DNA of 64,000 bases from Phreatobacter stygius (GTDB lineage Bacteria; Pseudomonadota; Alphaproteobacteria; Rhizobiales; Phreatobacteraceae), in contig NZ_CP039690.1 in NCBI RefSeq assembly GCF_005144885.1, forward strand, positions 1,364,001-1,428,000. Direction: 5' to 3'. Below the pieces are notes generated by a model. That model worked only from the letters and a program-made list of their open reading frames with translations, was not told the origin of the DNA and made no database searches. Below, in pieces: positions 34,797-43,821 of this stretch. Numbering within the stretch: position 1 is the stretch's first letter; each line of letters begins with the position of its first letter. Position numbers and translations under genes: made by a program.

Positions 34797-35990
34797 TCAG
34801 TGCATCCGCTCGACGGCGAGCGCGGTGGCCTCGCCGCCGCCGATGCACAGGCTGGCAACGCCGCGCTTCAGGCCCTGGCGCTCCAGCGCATGCAGCAGCG
34901 TCACCACGATGCGCGCGCCGGAAGCGCCGATCGGATGGCCGAGCGCGCAGGCGCCGCCGTTCACATTGACCCGGTCATGGCCGATGTCGAGGTCGCGCAT
35001 CGCCGCCATCACCACCACGGCGAAGGCCTCGTTGATCTCGAACAGGTCGACATCGCGTCCCGACCAGCCGATCCGTTCCAGGAGTTTTCCGATGGCGCCG
35101 ATCGGCGCGGTGGTGAACCAGGCCGGATCCTGCGAATGGGTGGCATGGCCGACAATGCGGGCGACCGGCGCCAGGCCGCGCCGCTCGGCCTCGGAGGCAC
35201 GCATCAAGGTGAGCGCCGCCGCCCCGTCGGCATTGGCGCTGGAGCTTGCCGCGGTCACCGTGCCGCCGGCCCGGAAGGCGGGCTTCAGCGTCGGGATCTT
35301 CGCCGGGTCGAGCTTGCGGGGATGTTCGTCCCGGGCAAAGACCGTGTCGCCGGTCTTGCCGCCCGGCACCGTCACCGCGACGGTTTCCGTGTCGAAGGCA
35401 CCGGTCTCGACCGCCGCCTTGGCCCGCCTGAGGGTCTCGATCGCATAGGCGTCCTGGGCGTCGCGAGTGAACTGATAACGCTCGGCGGTATCCTCACCGA
35501 AAGTGCCCATGGCCCGGCCGCCCTCATAGGCGTCCTCCAGTCCGTCCAGCATCATGTGATCGATCAGGCGGTCATGGCCGGCGCCATAGCCGCCGCGCGC
35601 CTTGGCGAGCAGATAGGGCGCGCCCGACATGCTCTCCATGCCGCCCGCCACCACGATGTCGGCCGAACCCGCCGTGATCAGGTCGCGGCCGAGCATCAGC
35701 GCCTTCATGCCGGAACCGCAGACCTTGTTGATGGTTGTGGCGCCGACCGCGTCGGGCAGGCCGGCATGCCGCGCCGCCTGGCGGGCCGGAGCCTGGCCCT
35801 GGCCGGCGGGCAGCACGCAGCCCATCAACACTTCGCCGACCTGGTCGGACGCGATGCCCGCCCGTTCGACCGCGGCCTGAATGACCCGCGCGCCGAGCTG
35901 CGGCGCCGGCACGGCGGCGAGGTCGCCGCGAAACCGGCCGAGCGGAGTACGGACAGCCGAAACAATCACCACGGGATCTGAAGCGGACAT
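34797..35990 (-). CDS. Acetyl-CoA acetyltransferase (thiolase)
   Basis: A 397-residue thiolase. The nucleophilic Cys is in TINKVCGSGMKALML (about residue 90); the catalytic His and second Cys are in NVNGGACALGHPIGASGAR and ASLCIGGGEATALAVE near the end. A biosynthetic-type acetoacetyl-CoA thiolase is the best match. A beta-ketoadipyl-CoA thiolase role for phenylacetate breakdown is possible, but the gene is far from the paa clusters. The ATG at 35990 gives MSASDPVVIVSAVRTPLG. It is divergent from a TetR gene that probably controls it. Confidence 0.9.
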   Translation of the reverse strand: MSASDPVVIVSAVRTPLGRFRGDLAAVPAPQLGARVIQAAVERAGIASDQVGEVLMGCVLPAGQGQAPARQAARHAGLPDAVGATTINKVCGSGMKALMLGRDLITAGSADIVVAGGMESMSGAPYLLAKARGGYGAGHDRLIDHMMLDGLEDAYEGGRAMGTFGEDTAERYQFTRDAQDAYAIETLRRAKAAVETGAFDTETVAVTVPGGKTGDTVFARDEHPRKLDPAKIPTLKPAFRAGGTVTAASSSANADGAAALTLMRASEAERRGLAPVARIVGHATHSQDPAWFTTAPIGAIGKLLERIGWSGRDVDLFEINEAFAVVVMAAMRDLDIGHDRVNVNGGACALGHPIGASGARIVVTLLHALERQGLKRGVASLCIGGGEATALAVERMH

Positions 35991-36004
35991 GGTCGGGCTC
36001 CTCT

Positions 36005-36027
36005 TTATATGATCATTGACATATAAT
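36005..36027. promoter_or_regulatory. AT-rich palindrome and -10 element between thiolase and tetR
   Basis: TTATAT (36005-36010), 10 bases, ATATAA (36021-36026) form an inverted repeat between divergent genes. A perfect TATAAT (36022-36027) on the plus strand could be the tetR -10. ATATGAT is also directly repeated nearby. The arrangement suggests repression of both genes by the TetR protein (inference). Confidence 0.5.
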
Positions 36028-36082
36028 ATGATAACCCTCATTCCATCAAGGCCGGACGAGCCGGCCGAACGGGGGAGCCGCC

Positions 36083-36682
36083 ATGCGTTATGCCAAGGGA
36101 CGTCGCGAAGAGACCCGCCAGCGCGTGCTCGACGTGGCCTCCCGGCGCTTCCGCAAGGACGGCATCGAGGCGGCTGGCGTTGCCGGCCTGATGGCCGATG
36201 CCGGCCTCACCCATGGCGGCTTCTATGCCCATTTCGCCTCGAAGGAAGCGCTGGTCCAGGACGCCGTCGCGACCGCCCTGACCGCCACCCGCGCCCATCT
36301 GACGAACGCAGTCGAGACTGCCCGCGCCGCTGGCGGCGACGGCCTCGAAGCGATCGTCGCGACCTATCTGCGCCCGGTTCATCGCGACCGTCCCGACGTC
36401 GGCTGCGCGGTGGCGAGCCTCGCCGCGGAGCTTGCCCGCCACCCGGCGGAGACCCGTCTCGTCCTGACCGATCAGGTCGCCGCGATCATAACGATCATCA
36501 AGGCCGCATTGCCGGAGGAGTTCGCCGGCGACGCAGCCGACGCCGCAGCCATGGCGATCTTTTCGACCATGGTCGGCGCCCTGCAATTGGCGCGCGCGGT
36601 GACCGACCCCGGTCTCTCGGATCGCTTCCTCGCCGCCGGCCGCGAGGCTGCCTTGCGGCTCGGCCGACGGCCGCGGCGCTGA
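36083..36682 (+). CDS. TetR-family transcriptional regulator
   Basis: A 199-residue TetR regulator with helix-turn-helix at about residues 8-55 (RQRVLDVASRRFRKDGIEAAG, in parts, then GLTHGGFYAHFASKEALV), characteristic of the QacR/TetR_C_16-like group. The C-terminal domain is helical; a Cys-Ala-Val segment (VGCAVASLAAELAR) is typical of the group. Divergent from the thiolase gene across 92 bases with a palindrome. The ligand is unknown. Confidence 0.85.
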   Translation: MRYAKGRREETRQRVLDVASRRFRKDGIEAAGVAGLMADAGLTHGGFYAHFASKEALVQDAVATALTATRAHLTNAVETARAAGGDGLEAIVATYLRPVHRDRPDVGCAVASLAAELARHPAETRLVLTDQVAAIITIIKAALPEEFAGDAADAAAMAIFSTMVGALQLARAVTDPGLSDRFLAAGREAALRLGRRPRR

Positions 36683-36721
36683 GGCCCTTCCCCGCCGCGC
36701 CAAGACGGGAACCACGGCGGT

Positions 36722-36757
36722 CGCGAAAGCAATGACCTCCGAGGTCATCGCTTCGCG
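36722..36757 (+). terminator. Long stem-loop after tetR containing a perfect 17-base palindrome
   Basis: Core ATGACCTC-C-GAGGTCAT (36732-36748), extended by CGCGAA(A)GC and GCTTCGCG arms (36722-36757). It lies 40 bases after the tetR stop and 48 bases before the monooxygenase start. Without a T-run it may be a Rho-independent-like stem, or an operator for the downstream gene. Confidence 0.45.
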
Positions 36758-36804
36758 TCATGAACTCTGTGAAAAGCTCCGTCTCACCGCCACGGAGCAA
36801 TCTC

Positions 36805-37131
36805 ATGGCCGTTACCTACACCACCGTCATCACGCTCAAGCCCGGCGCGGCGGCCGCCTTCATGGCGCTGCTGACCCCGGTGCTCGACGCCATGCGTCAT
36901 GAGGCGACCTTCATCAACGCCGTCCTGCACCAGGACGGCGGCGACCCCGATCGTTTCATGCTGTACGAAACCTGGGCCAACCCTCGAGATCTCGAGGAGG
37001 TCCAGATGGGACGCGCCTATCGCACCGCCTGTTGGCAAGGCTTGCCGGAGCTTTTGCGCGAGCCGCGCGAGGTCGCGGCCTGGCAGCCGCTGCGGACCGA
37101 CTTCAGAACGGCGATCGAACCCGCCGGGTAA
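36805..37131 (+). CDS. Antibiotic biosynthesis monooxygenase (ABM) domain protein, putative quinol monooxygenase
   Basis: A 108-residue single-domain protein of the dimeric ABM/YgiN type: MAVTYTTVITLKPGAAAAF, then HEATFINAVLHQD, and DRFMLYETWANPRDLEEVQ. Such proteins oxidise quinols or act as small cofactor-free monooxygenases. CGGAG precedes the ATG at 36805. It lies downstream of tetR in the same direction. The substrate is not predictable. Confidence 0.8.
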   Translation: MAVTYTTVITLKPGAAAAFMALLTPVLDAMRHEATFINAVLHQDGGDPDRFMLYETWANPRDLEEVQMGRAYRTACWQGLPELLREPREVAAWQPLRTDFRTAIEPAG

Positions 37132-37272
37132 AGGATTTGGACATCCTGCCGAACGAGCCCCGATACTGACATCCCGCGCTGCAACACATTATCAATGCCC
37201 CCAGGGAATGATGCGGCCGCTTTGCATGACCTGGCCTGGAGCGGGCGGGTCCAGGACCGGAGGCTCATGGCC

Positions 37273-39906
37273 ATGGGGTTGAAGGATCTGCTGGCGCCTC
37301 CGGGGCGGCGGATGACGGTGACGGCAGTCGCCATCCTTCTGGCCGGTCTGGCCGCGACCTTCGCCGCCCAGGCGATCGCCGAGCGCTGGATCGCCACCGA
37401 CATGCAGCGTCGTTTCGCCGCCGATGCGGCCGACACCAGCGCGGCGATCGGCGAACGGCTGCGGACCCATGCCGAGGTGCTGGTCAGCATGCAGGGGCTC
37501 TACGCCTCGATCGGCCGTATCGATCGCGCCCAGTTCCGCCGCTATGTCGACGTGCTGGACCTGGCGCGCCGCTATCCCGGTTTCCAGGCCTTGCAGTCGC
37601 TGCGCTACGTCACGCCGGACAACCTGGACGCCTTCATGGCCGAGGTCAGGAGCGACACCAGCGTCGATCCGCGCGGCCAGCCGGATTTCACCGTCCAGCC
37701 GCCGGGCCAGCGCTCCAGCTATAACGTCGTCGAATTCGTCGAACCGCTGCGCGGCAACGAGAACGCGTTCGGTTTCGATGCCGGCGCCAATCCGGTCCAG
37801 CTGGACTCGCTGCGCCGGGCCGCAGAGACTGGCCGGATCGTCGCGACACCACCGGTCCGGCTGGTGCAGGACACGTCCGGCGGCCAGGGTTTCATCCTGC
37901 GCGCGCCGATCTATCGTGTCGGCGAGCCGGCCCAGACCGCCCTGCAGCGGACCGCGGCGCTGCGTGGCTTCGTCGCCACCGTCTATCGCATGAACGAACT
38001 GATGCGCGGGGTGCTGGATGTCCGCACCTTGCAGCACATGCATATCCGCGTCGTCGACCGCGGTTATGCCAAGGCGACGCCGGAAGGCGTGATGACCAGC
38101 GAGCCGGAGGACGAAAGCGGTCTGGCGACCCTGATGTATGACAGCCTGGAAGCCAATCTCAGGCTGGTCACCCCGGTCGCCTCGTCGCCGCTCGGCATTG
38201 CCGCCGAACGGTCGCTGGTGGTCGGCGAAAGGGTCTGGCGCGTGCTGTTCACCGCCCGCCCCGGCTCGACCTACGAGCTCGATCACGCAGTGCCGAATCT
38301 CGTCTTCGGCAGCGGCCTGGTCATTAGCCTGCTGATCACCCTGCTGTCGCTCATCGTCATGCGGTCGCGGCGGCTGTCCGGCAGTCTCAGCGCGCTCAAT
38401 GCCGAACAACGGGCCCTGGTCGACAATCCGCTGGCCGGCATTCTCTTCACCAGGGGACACCGGATCCTGCGCGGCAACCGGCGCATCGCCGAATTGTGCG
38501 GCCGCGGCGTCGACGACCTCCCGGGCAGCGACATCGCCACGCTGGTCGCAAGCCCCGCCGATGGCGATGCCTTCGGCACGGCGTTGACCCGGATCCGCGA
38601 CACCGCGATGGCGGCAGAAGTCGAATTGCATATCCGCCACAAGGACGGCGCGACGCTCCTGGTCGACGCCTATGGCAAGCCGCTGACCTCGGGCGGCCGC
38701 AACGGCCCCGGCGAGATCTTGTGGGTCATCCAGGACAAGACCGATGCCCTGCTGGTCGAGGCCGAGCGGCGTGACCATGCCCGCGAGTTGCAGGACGCCA
38801 ACCAGCGCCTCACCGCCTCCTTGCATGCCTCCGAGACCCGCACCCGCGAGATCGCACTTTTGACCGAGCTCAGCAGCCTGCTGCAGTCCTGCCAGCGCCT
38901 CGACGAGATCTTCGCGGCGGTGCAGAGTTATGCCGGTCATCTCTTCCCGGCCGAAGCCGGCGCGCTCTATCTGTTCAACGACGCCCGCGACGCGGTTCAG
39001 CGCGGCGCCCATTGGGGCGCGCTGAAAGCCGACGTCGCCGCCTTCCATCCGGAGGCCTGCTGGGCACTGCGGCGCGGCCGCACCTTCCCTGTCTCGGAGG
39101 CCAGCCAGGGTCTGACCTGCAGCCATGCCGCGGCCTGTTGCGCGACACCGGGGTCGGCTTTCGTCTGCCAGCCGCTGATTGCGCAAAACAACCTGCTCGG
39201 CCTGCTTTATCGCGAAATGCCGGAAACCGCCGGAGCGACGGCCGCCGGCGCCTCCGCCAACCAGCTCGCCACCATGCTCGCCGAGCAGGTGTCGCTGGCG
39301 ATCGCCAATCTCGAGCTGCGCGAGCAATTGCGCAGCCAGGCGATCCGCGACCCGCTGACCGGCCTGCACAATCGGCGCTTTCTCCAGGAGGCCCTGACCC
39401 GCGAGATCGGCCGCAGCAGCCGCAGCGGCAAACCGCTGTCGCTCGCCATTCTCGACATCGACCACTTCAAGCGTGTCAATGACAGCCACAGCCACGAGGC
39501 CGGCGACGCGGTGCTGCGCGACATCGGCAGGATTCTCTACGAGACGGTCCGCAAGACCGATATCGTCGGCCGCTACGGCGGCGAGGAGTTCCTGCTGCTG
39601 CTGCCGGGCGTCGGTCTCGGCGCCGCCGAGCAGCGCGCCAACCAGGTGCTGGACGCCGTGCGCCGGATGCGCGTCACCTGGTCGGGCGGCACGCTTGATG
39701 GCATCACCGCCTCGATCGGACTGGCGGTCATGCCGCTGCATGTCGAAAACGGCGATGAATTGCTGGCGGCCGCCGACATCGCGCTCTACCGGGCCAAGGC
39801 CCAGGGCCGGAACCGGGTGGTGGTCACCGACAGGCGCGCCGGCGCGCCGCAGCCGGTTTCGACCGAGCTCAAGCCTGTCCCCGGTTCGGTCAAGGCGACC
39901 GGCTAG
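37273..39906 (+). CDS. Diguanylate cyclase with CHASE, PAS and GAF domains
   Basis: An 877-residue membrane-bound signalling enzyme. A membrane helix (about 15-37), a periplasmic CHASE sensor (about 50-330, with FQALQSLRYV and GNENAFGFDAG), a second helix (about 340-360), a PAS-like region (about 375-500) and a GAF domain (about 530-680) containing a Cys-rich loop TCSHAAACCATP. The C-terminal GGDEF domain has DPLTGLHNRRFLQEAL, the active site RYGGEEF and an inhibitory I-site RKTD five residues before it, so it should make c-di-GMP with product inhibition. The ATG at 37273 is nine bases after GGAGG; ATG 37267 is an alternative. Confidence 0.9.
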   Translation: MGLKDLLAPPGRRMTVTAVAILLAGLAATFAAQAIAERWIATDMQRRFAADAADTSAAIGERLRTHAEVLVSMQGLYASIGRIDRAQFRRYVDVLDLARRYPGFQALQSLRYVTPDNLDAFMAEVRSDTSVDPRGQPDFTVQPPGQRSSYNVVEFVEPLRGNENAFGFDAGANPVQLDSLRRAAETGRIVATPPVRLVQDTSGGQGFILRAPIYRVGEPAQTALQRTAALRGFVATVYRMNELMRGVLDVRTLQHMHIRVVDRGYAKATPEGVMTSEPEDESGLATLMYDSLEANLRLVTPVASSPLGIAAERSLVVGERVWRVLFTARPGSTYELDHAVPNLVFGSGLVISLLITLLSLIVMRSRRLSGSLSALNAEQRALVDNPLAGILFTRGHRILRGNRRIAELCGRGVDDLPGSDIATLVASPADGDAFGTALTRIRDTAMAAEVELHIRHKDGATLLVDAYGKPLTSGGRNGPGEILWVIQDKTDALLVEAERRDHARELQDANQRLTASLHASETRTREIALLTELSSLLQSCQRLDEIFAAVQSYAGHLFPAEAGALYLFNDARDAVQRGAHWGALKADVAAFHPEACWALRRGRTFPVSEASQGLTCSHAAACCATPGSAFVCQPLIAQNNLLGLLYREMPETAGATAAGASANQLATMLAEQVSLAIANLELREQLRSQAIRDPLTGLHNRRFLQEALTREIGRSSRSGKPLSLAILDIDHFKRVNDSHSHEAGDAVLRDIGRILYETVRKTDIVGRYGGEEFLLLLPGVGLGAAEQRANQVLDAVRRMRVTWSGGTLDGITASIGLAVMPLHVENGDELLAAADIALYRAKAQGRNRVVVTDRRAGAPQPVSTELKPVPGSVKATG

Positions 39907-39917
39907 GGCGCGGGCAG

Positions 39918-40925
39918 TCAGCCCAGCAGCGAGCGATACAAGGCCAGATAGCGATCGGCCATGTGGTCGACCGTGAAACGCGCGGCGACCGCCGCCCGGC
40001 AGGCGGCGCGGTCGATGTCGCCGATGCGGCCGATTGCGGCCACGGCGGCATCCATGCTGTCGACCAGAAAGCCGGTCACGCCATGGTCGATCAGCTCGGG
40101 CATTGATCCGCGGTTGGTGGCGATGACAGGCGTGCCGCAGGCGAGCGCCTCGACCACCGACAGCCCGAACGGCTCGTCGAAATTGATCAGGTGCAGCAGC
40201 GCGCGGGCCGAACCGAGCGCCTGGGTGCGGGCTGCGCCGCCGAGCGCGCCGCGATAGACCACCGTTTGCCCGTCCAGCGCGGGCGTGACCTTGGCATCAT
40301 GATAGGCCTGATCCTGGATGATGCCGGCCATCACCAGCCGCCGGCCGGCACGCCGCGACGCCTGGATCGCCTCGGCCGCGCCCTTGTCCGGATGGATGCG
40401 TCCGAAGAACAAGAGTTCGTCGCTGCCTCGCGGGTCGAAGGGAAAATCCGCCAGCGGGATGCCGTGATGGATGGTTGCGGCATAACGCAGGTCCGGATGG
40501 CGATCGGCGTCGCTGATCGCGACATAATGGACACGATCGTCATAGGCCTTGAAGGCCGGCAGGATGCGCTCCGAGGAGAAGCCGTGGATGGTCGTCATCA
40601 CGGGCGTCTCGACCAGCCGCGAGAACACCAGCGGCACGAAATCGGCCTGGTTGTGAATGAGATCGAACTCATCGGCGCGCTCGAAGACATGGGCGACATG
40701 GAGCATCTCCCATACCTTGGCGTCGATGCCGGGATCCTCGGAATAGGCGGCCGGCGCCACGCCGGCGAGCTTGCCGGCCGTCCGGCTGTCCATCGTGGCG
40801 AACAGGGTGACATCGACGCCACGGGCCACCAGCGCCTCGGTCAACAGGCTGGTCACCAGTTCCCACGGGCCGTAGTGGCGCGGTGGGGTGCGCCAGGAGA
40901 TCGGCGCCAGCATGGCAATCCGCAT
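39918..40925 (-). CDS. Glycosyltransferase family 4 protein
   Basis: A 335-residue GT-B glycosyltransferase: the N-terminal MRIAMLAPISWRTPPRHYGP is an acceptor-domain loop, and the donor-site motif EPFGLSVVEALACGTPVIAT is typical of GT4. It starts 25 bases after the GH13 stop, with AAGGGACG before the ATG, so the two are co-transcribed. The pair suggests synthesis or recycling of an alpha-glucoside, for example a compatible solute. Specificity is not assignable. Confidence 0.88.
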   Translation of the reverse strand: MRIAMLAPISWRTPPRHYGPWELVTSLLTEALVARGVDVTLFATMDSRTAGKLAGVAPAAYSEDPGIDAKVWEMLHVAHVFERADEFDLIHNQADFVPLVFSRLVETPVMTTIHGFSSERILPAFKAYDDRVHYVAISDADRHPDLRYAATIHHGIPLADFPFDPRGSDELLFFGRIHPDKGAAEAIQASRRAGRRLVMAGIIQDQAYHDAKVTPALDGQTVVYRGALGGAARTQALGSARALLHLINFDEPFGLSVVEALACGTPVIATNRGSMPELIDHGVTGFLVDSMDAAVAAIGRIGDIDRAACRAAVAARFTVDHMADRYLALYRSLLG

Positions 40926-40950
40926 GGGCTCGTCCCTTCCCTGGTGGTCG

Positions 40951-42549
40951 TCAGACCCGGAGAACCACGCCCTCGTCGGCGCGCAACGACAGCGCGCCGC
41001 CCTGAGGGAGCGCTGCTCCGGCCAGCGTGGACACCAGCGGCCGGCCGTCGCACGCCCAGGCCGGCAGCTCCAGGCATTGCGGCCGATCTCCGAGATTGAG
41101 CGCCACGACCAGCCGCTCCGCGCCGAGCTGGCGGACATAGGCGAGCACGTCGCCGTCAGCCTCCAGCAGCGCGAAGCTGCCCACCGCCAGGGCCGGATGC
41201 TCGCGCCTGATCGCCAGCAGTTGACGATAAAGCGTCAGGATCGACTGGGGCTCCGGCATCATCCTGGCGACATTGCGCGCCGGCCAGTCGCCATGGAGCG
41301 GCAGCCAGGGCCTTCCCGCCGTGAAGCCGGCCTGGGCGCTCGCGTCCCATGGCATCGGCGTGCGCACCGGATCACGGCCGAGGCCGAGCCCGGGTTCGCG
41401 CTTTTCGCGCGGGTCCTGAACCCGGTCCGGCGGGATCGCGACGTCGCTGAGACCTAGCTCGTCGCCATAATAGAGCGTCGGCGTGCCGCGCAGCGTCAGC
41501 AGCAACATGGCCGCGACGCGCGCCTGGGCCTGTCCACGCCTGGTGGCGACGCGCGGCCGGTCGTGATTGCCGAGCACCCAGTTCGGCCAGCCGCCCGACG
41601 GCAGCGCCGCCTCGTAGCCGGCGATCAGGGCCCCAAGCGAACGCGCCTGCCACGGCGCGTCGACGAGCTGGAAATTGAATGGCAGATGCACCTCCGGCCG
41701 GTCCTGCCCGTAATAATCCATCAGCCGCTCGACCGGCAGATAGATCTCGCCGATCAGCACACGCTCGCCCTGCCCCGCCGCGCCATAACCATCGGCGACG
41801 GCGCGCATGCCGGCGGCGATCTGATGCACCTCCGGCTGGTCGGTGGAATGAAGCTGCAGCACCCGGTGCATCTCGCCCATGCCGGGCCGATAGTCGGGAT
41901 TCACTGGATTGTCCGGGAAGTCCGCCGCCTTGACCATGTGCCACAGCACGTCGATGCGGAAGCCGTCGACGCCGCGGTCGAACCAGAAGCGCAAAGCTTC
42001 GTCCATCACCGACCGGACCGCCGGATTGCGCCAGTTGAGGTCGGCCTGTTCCTTCAGGAAGGCGTGGTAATAATACTGGCCGGTGGTCTCGTCCAAGGTC
42101 CAGGCCGAACCGCCGAAATCGCTGATCCAGTTGTTGGGCGGGCCGCCGGCGGCTGCGGCATCGCGCCAGATGTACCAGTCGCGTTTCGGATCGGTGCGCG
42201 AGCTGCGGCTGGCGACGAACCAGGGGTGTTGATCGGACGTATGATTGGGCACGAAGTCGAGCACGACCTTGAGCCCCAGCCCATGGGCCTTGGCCAGCAG
42301 GTCGTCGAAATCGGCGAGCGTGCCGAAGCGTGGGTCGATGCCGCAATAGTCGGCGACGTCATAACCGAAATCGGCCATGGGCGAGGGGTAGATGGGCGAG
42401 ATCCACAGAGCGTCGACGCCGAGCTCCGCGAGATAGCCGAGCCGCTGCGCAATGCCCTTGAGGTCACCGATGCCGTCGCCGTCGCTGTCCTGAAAGGAGC
42501 GCGGATAGATCTGGTAGATCACCCCCGATTGCCACCAGGACGCGGTCAT
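40951..42549 (-). CDS. GH13-family alpha-glucosidase/amylase-like glycosidase
   Basis: A 532-residue (beta/alpha)8 glycosidase. It starts WWQSGVIYQIYPRSFQDSDG and contains DFVPNHTS (region I), GFRIDVLWH (nucleophile Asp, region II), LIGEIYLP (acid/base Glu, region III) and LGNHDRPR (transition-state Asp, region IV). These resemble oligo-1,6-glucosidase/alpha-glucosidase subfamilies. A C-terminal beta domain follows. No signal peptide, so it is cytosolic. Start ATG 42549 (MTASWWQ) or 42555. It forms an operon with the GT4 gene. Confidence 0.9.
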   Translation of the reverse strand: MTASWWQSGVIYQIYPRSFQDSDGDGIGDLKGIAQRLGYLAELGVDALWISPIYPSPMADFGYDVADYCGIDPRFGTLADFDDLLAKAHGLGLKVVLDFVPNHTSDQHPWFVASRSSRTDPKRDWYIWRDAAAAGGPPNNWISDFGGSAWTLDETTGQYYYHAFLKEQADLNWRNPAVRSVMDEALRFWFDRGVDGFRIDVLWHMVKAADFPDNPVNPDYRPGMGEMHRVLQLHSTDQPEVHQIAAGMRAVADGYGAAGQGERVLIGEIYLPVERLMDYYGQDRPEVHLPFNFQLVDAPWQARSLGALIAGYEAALPSGGWPNWVLGNHDRPRVATRRGQAQARVAAMLLLTLRGTPTLYYGDELGLSDVAIPPDRVQDPREKREPGLGLGRDPVRTPMPWDASAQAGFTAGRPWLPLHGDWPARNVARMMPEPQSILTLYRQLLAIRREHPALAVGSFALLEADGDVLAYVRQLGAERLVVALNLGDRPQCLELPAWACDGRPLVSTLAGAALPQGGALSLRADEGVVLRV

Positions 42550-42985
42550 GAGCAATCCGCCGCGGCCCGCGACATCGGGCGGACGATCAGGTGGCCGGTC
42601 TCTCGTCCCATCACACCTGCACTCCTAGCCCGGCCGGCGAAAGCTCGGTCATCGGCCGAAACGGCCGCCGTCATCGGCGCGGTCGCGTCATTGACCGCTG
42701 TAGCACGTGCATCGGGCAACAGGCGGATTGAATGGTCGCTGGCCCGCTTGATGCCGGCTCAGGGTTTCGCTATGACACGCCGCCCATCGCATGGAGACGC
42801 CTGTGATTGTCCTCAACTTGTACATCGCCGCCGCGATGGCCGTTCAGGTCGCGTCGTCCTGAGGACCCTTGCGTCCTGACGTGAAATCTCGCCCCTGGGC
42901 CATTTCGGCAGCGACCTCCAGCACTCGAACCAGCCGGATTGCGAGTCCCGTCCAAGCGCCGCACAGGCGTCTGCCGAGAACCACC
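42550..42985. other. Intergenic region with no recognisable gene
   Basis: The 436-base gap between divergent GH13 and GNAT genes. Open frames here are short or continuations of shadows from neighbours and have no recognisable motif. It presumably holds both promoters, but I found no convincing -35/-10 pair, operator or terminator. Confidence 0.6.
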
Positions 42986-43759
42986 ATGACCATCGACAAC
43001 CGCACGGCCATGAGCCGTGTCTCTGCTTGTCTTCGCGCCACCATGAACTGCGGAAGCAATGTCTTTCGCCTCTCGCCCTTCACCGTCATGGTCGATGAGG
43101 CGAGCGCCGATCCGTTCCGCAGCTACGCGATACCGGACGACGGAGCCGAGCCGAATGCCGATGGCATTGCAGCCCTCGTCGCCCTGTTCGCGGCGAAAGA
43201 CCGCACGCCCAGGCTCGAATATATCCCGGACCTGGCGCCGGCCGTTCTGCCTTGTCTCGAAACGGCGGGCTTCAGGGTCGAGCGCTACCTGCCCCTGATG
43301 ACCTGCTCGCCGACAAGCCTCCTGCCGCCGCCTGATCTTGCCGGCGTCGATTGGCTGATCGTCGACGACGTCGCCGACCTCGCGGCCGCGGCGCGGGTTC
43401 AGAACGAAGCCTATGGCCTCGTCGAGACCCTCGCTGCCGACGTCGAGCGCCTGCGTCATGTCGTCGCCAAGGGTGGCGCGGTCGCGCTCGCACGTGCGGC
43501 CGGCGACGGCGAACCTCTGGGTTCCGGCCTCTATTCGCCGCCCCATGGCGGTGTCGCCGAGATCGCGGCGATCGGCGTGCGTCCGGCCGCCAGGCGACGG
43601 GGCATCGGCGGCGGCGTCACAGCCTTGCTGGCGCGACGCGCCATGGACAAGGGCGTCGCTTTCCCGTTCCTGATGGCAGCCGAGGACGACGATGCCTGGC
43701 GAACCTACCAGCGGATCGGCTTCACCGATTGCGGCACGATGCTGCACATCTCGCGCTGA
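42986..43759 (+). CDS. GNAT-family N-acetyltransferase
   Basis: A 257-residue protein whose C-terminal part (about 130-257) is a GNAT domain: EIAAIGVRPAARRRGIGGGV is the acetyl-CoA pyrophosphate-binding motif A (R-R-G-I-G), and YQRIGFTDCGTML is motif B. The N-terminal 120 residues may form a second degenerate acetyltransferase-like lobe. The start at 42986 (MTIDNRTAM) is chosen because upstream sequence reads as non-coding; the exact start is uncertain. Substrate unknown. Confidence 0.78.
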   Translation: MTIDNRTAMSRVSACLRATMNCGSNVFRLSPFTVMVDEASADPFRSYAIPDDGAEPNADGIAALVALFAAKDRTPRLEYIPDLAPAVLPCLETAGFRVERYLPLMTCSPTSLLPPPDLAGVDWLIVDDVADLAAAARVQNEAYGLVETLAADVERLRHVVAKGGAVALARAAGDGEPLGSGLYSPPHGGVAEIAAIGVRPAARRRGIGGGVTALLARRAMDKGVAFPFLMAAEDDDAWRTYQRIGFTDCGTMLHISR

Positions 43760-43768
43760 GCTGGGGCT

Positions 43769-43797
43769 GGCGTCCCGGTGCCATGCACCGGGGCGCC
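43769..43797. terminator. Bidirectional 13-bp hairpin between convergent genes
   Basis: GGCGTCCCGGTGC, loop CAT, GCACCGGGGCGCC: all positions pair (one G-U). It begins 10 bases after the GNAT stop and lies 25 bases beyond the stop of the convergent pat gene. AAAAA on the plus strand follows it, so neither strand has the standard downstream T-run. Probable shared terminator. Confidence 0.55.
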
Positions 43798-43821
43798 AAA
43801 AATGGCTTGGAAAAGCCCCCT

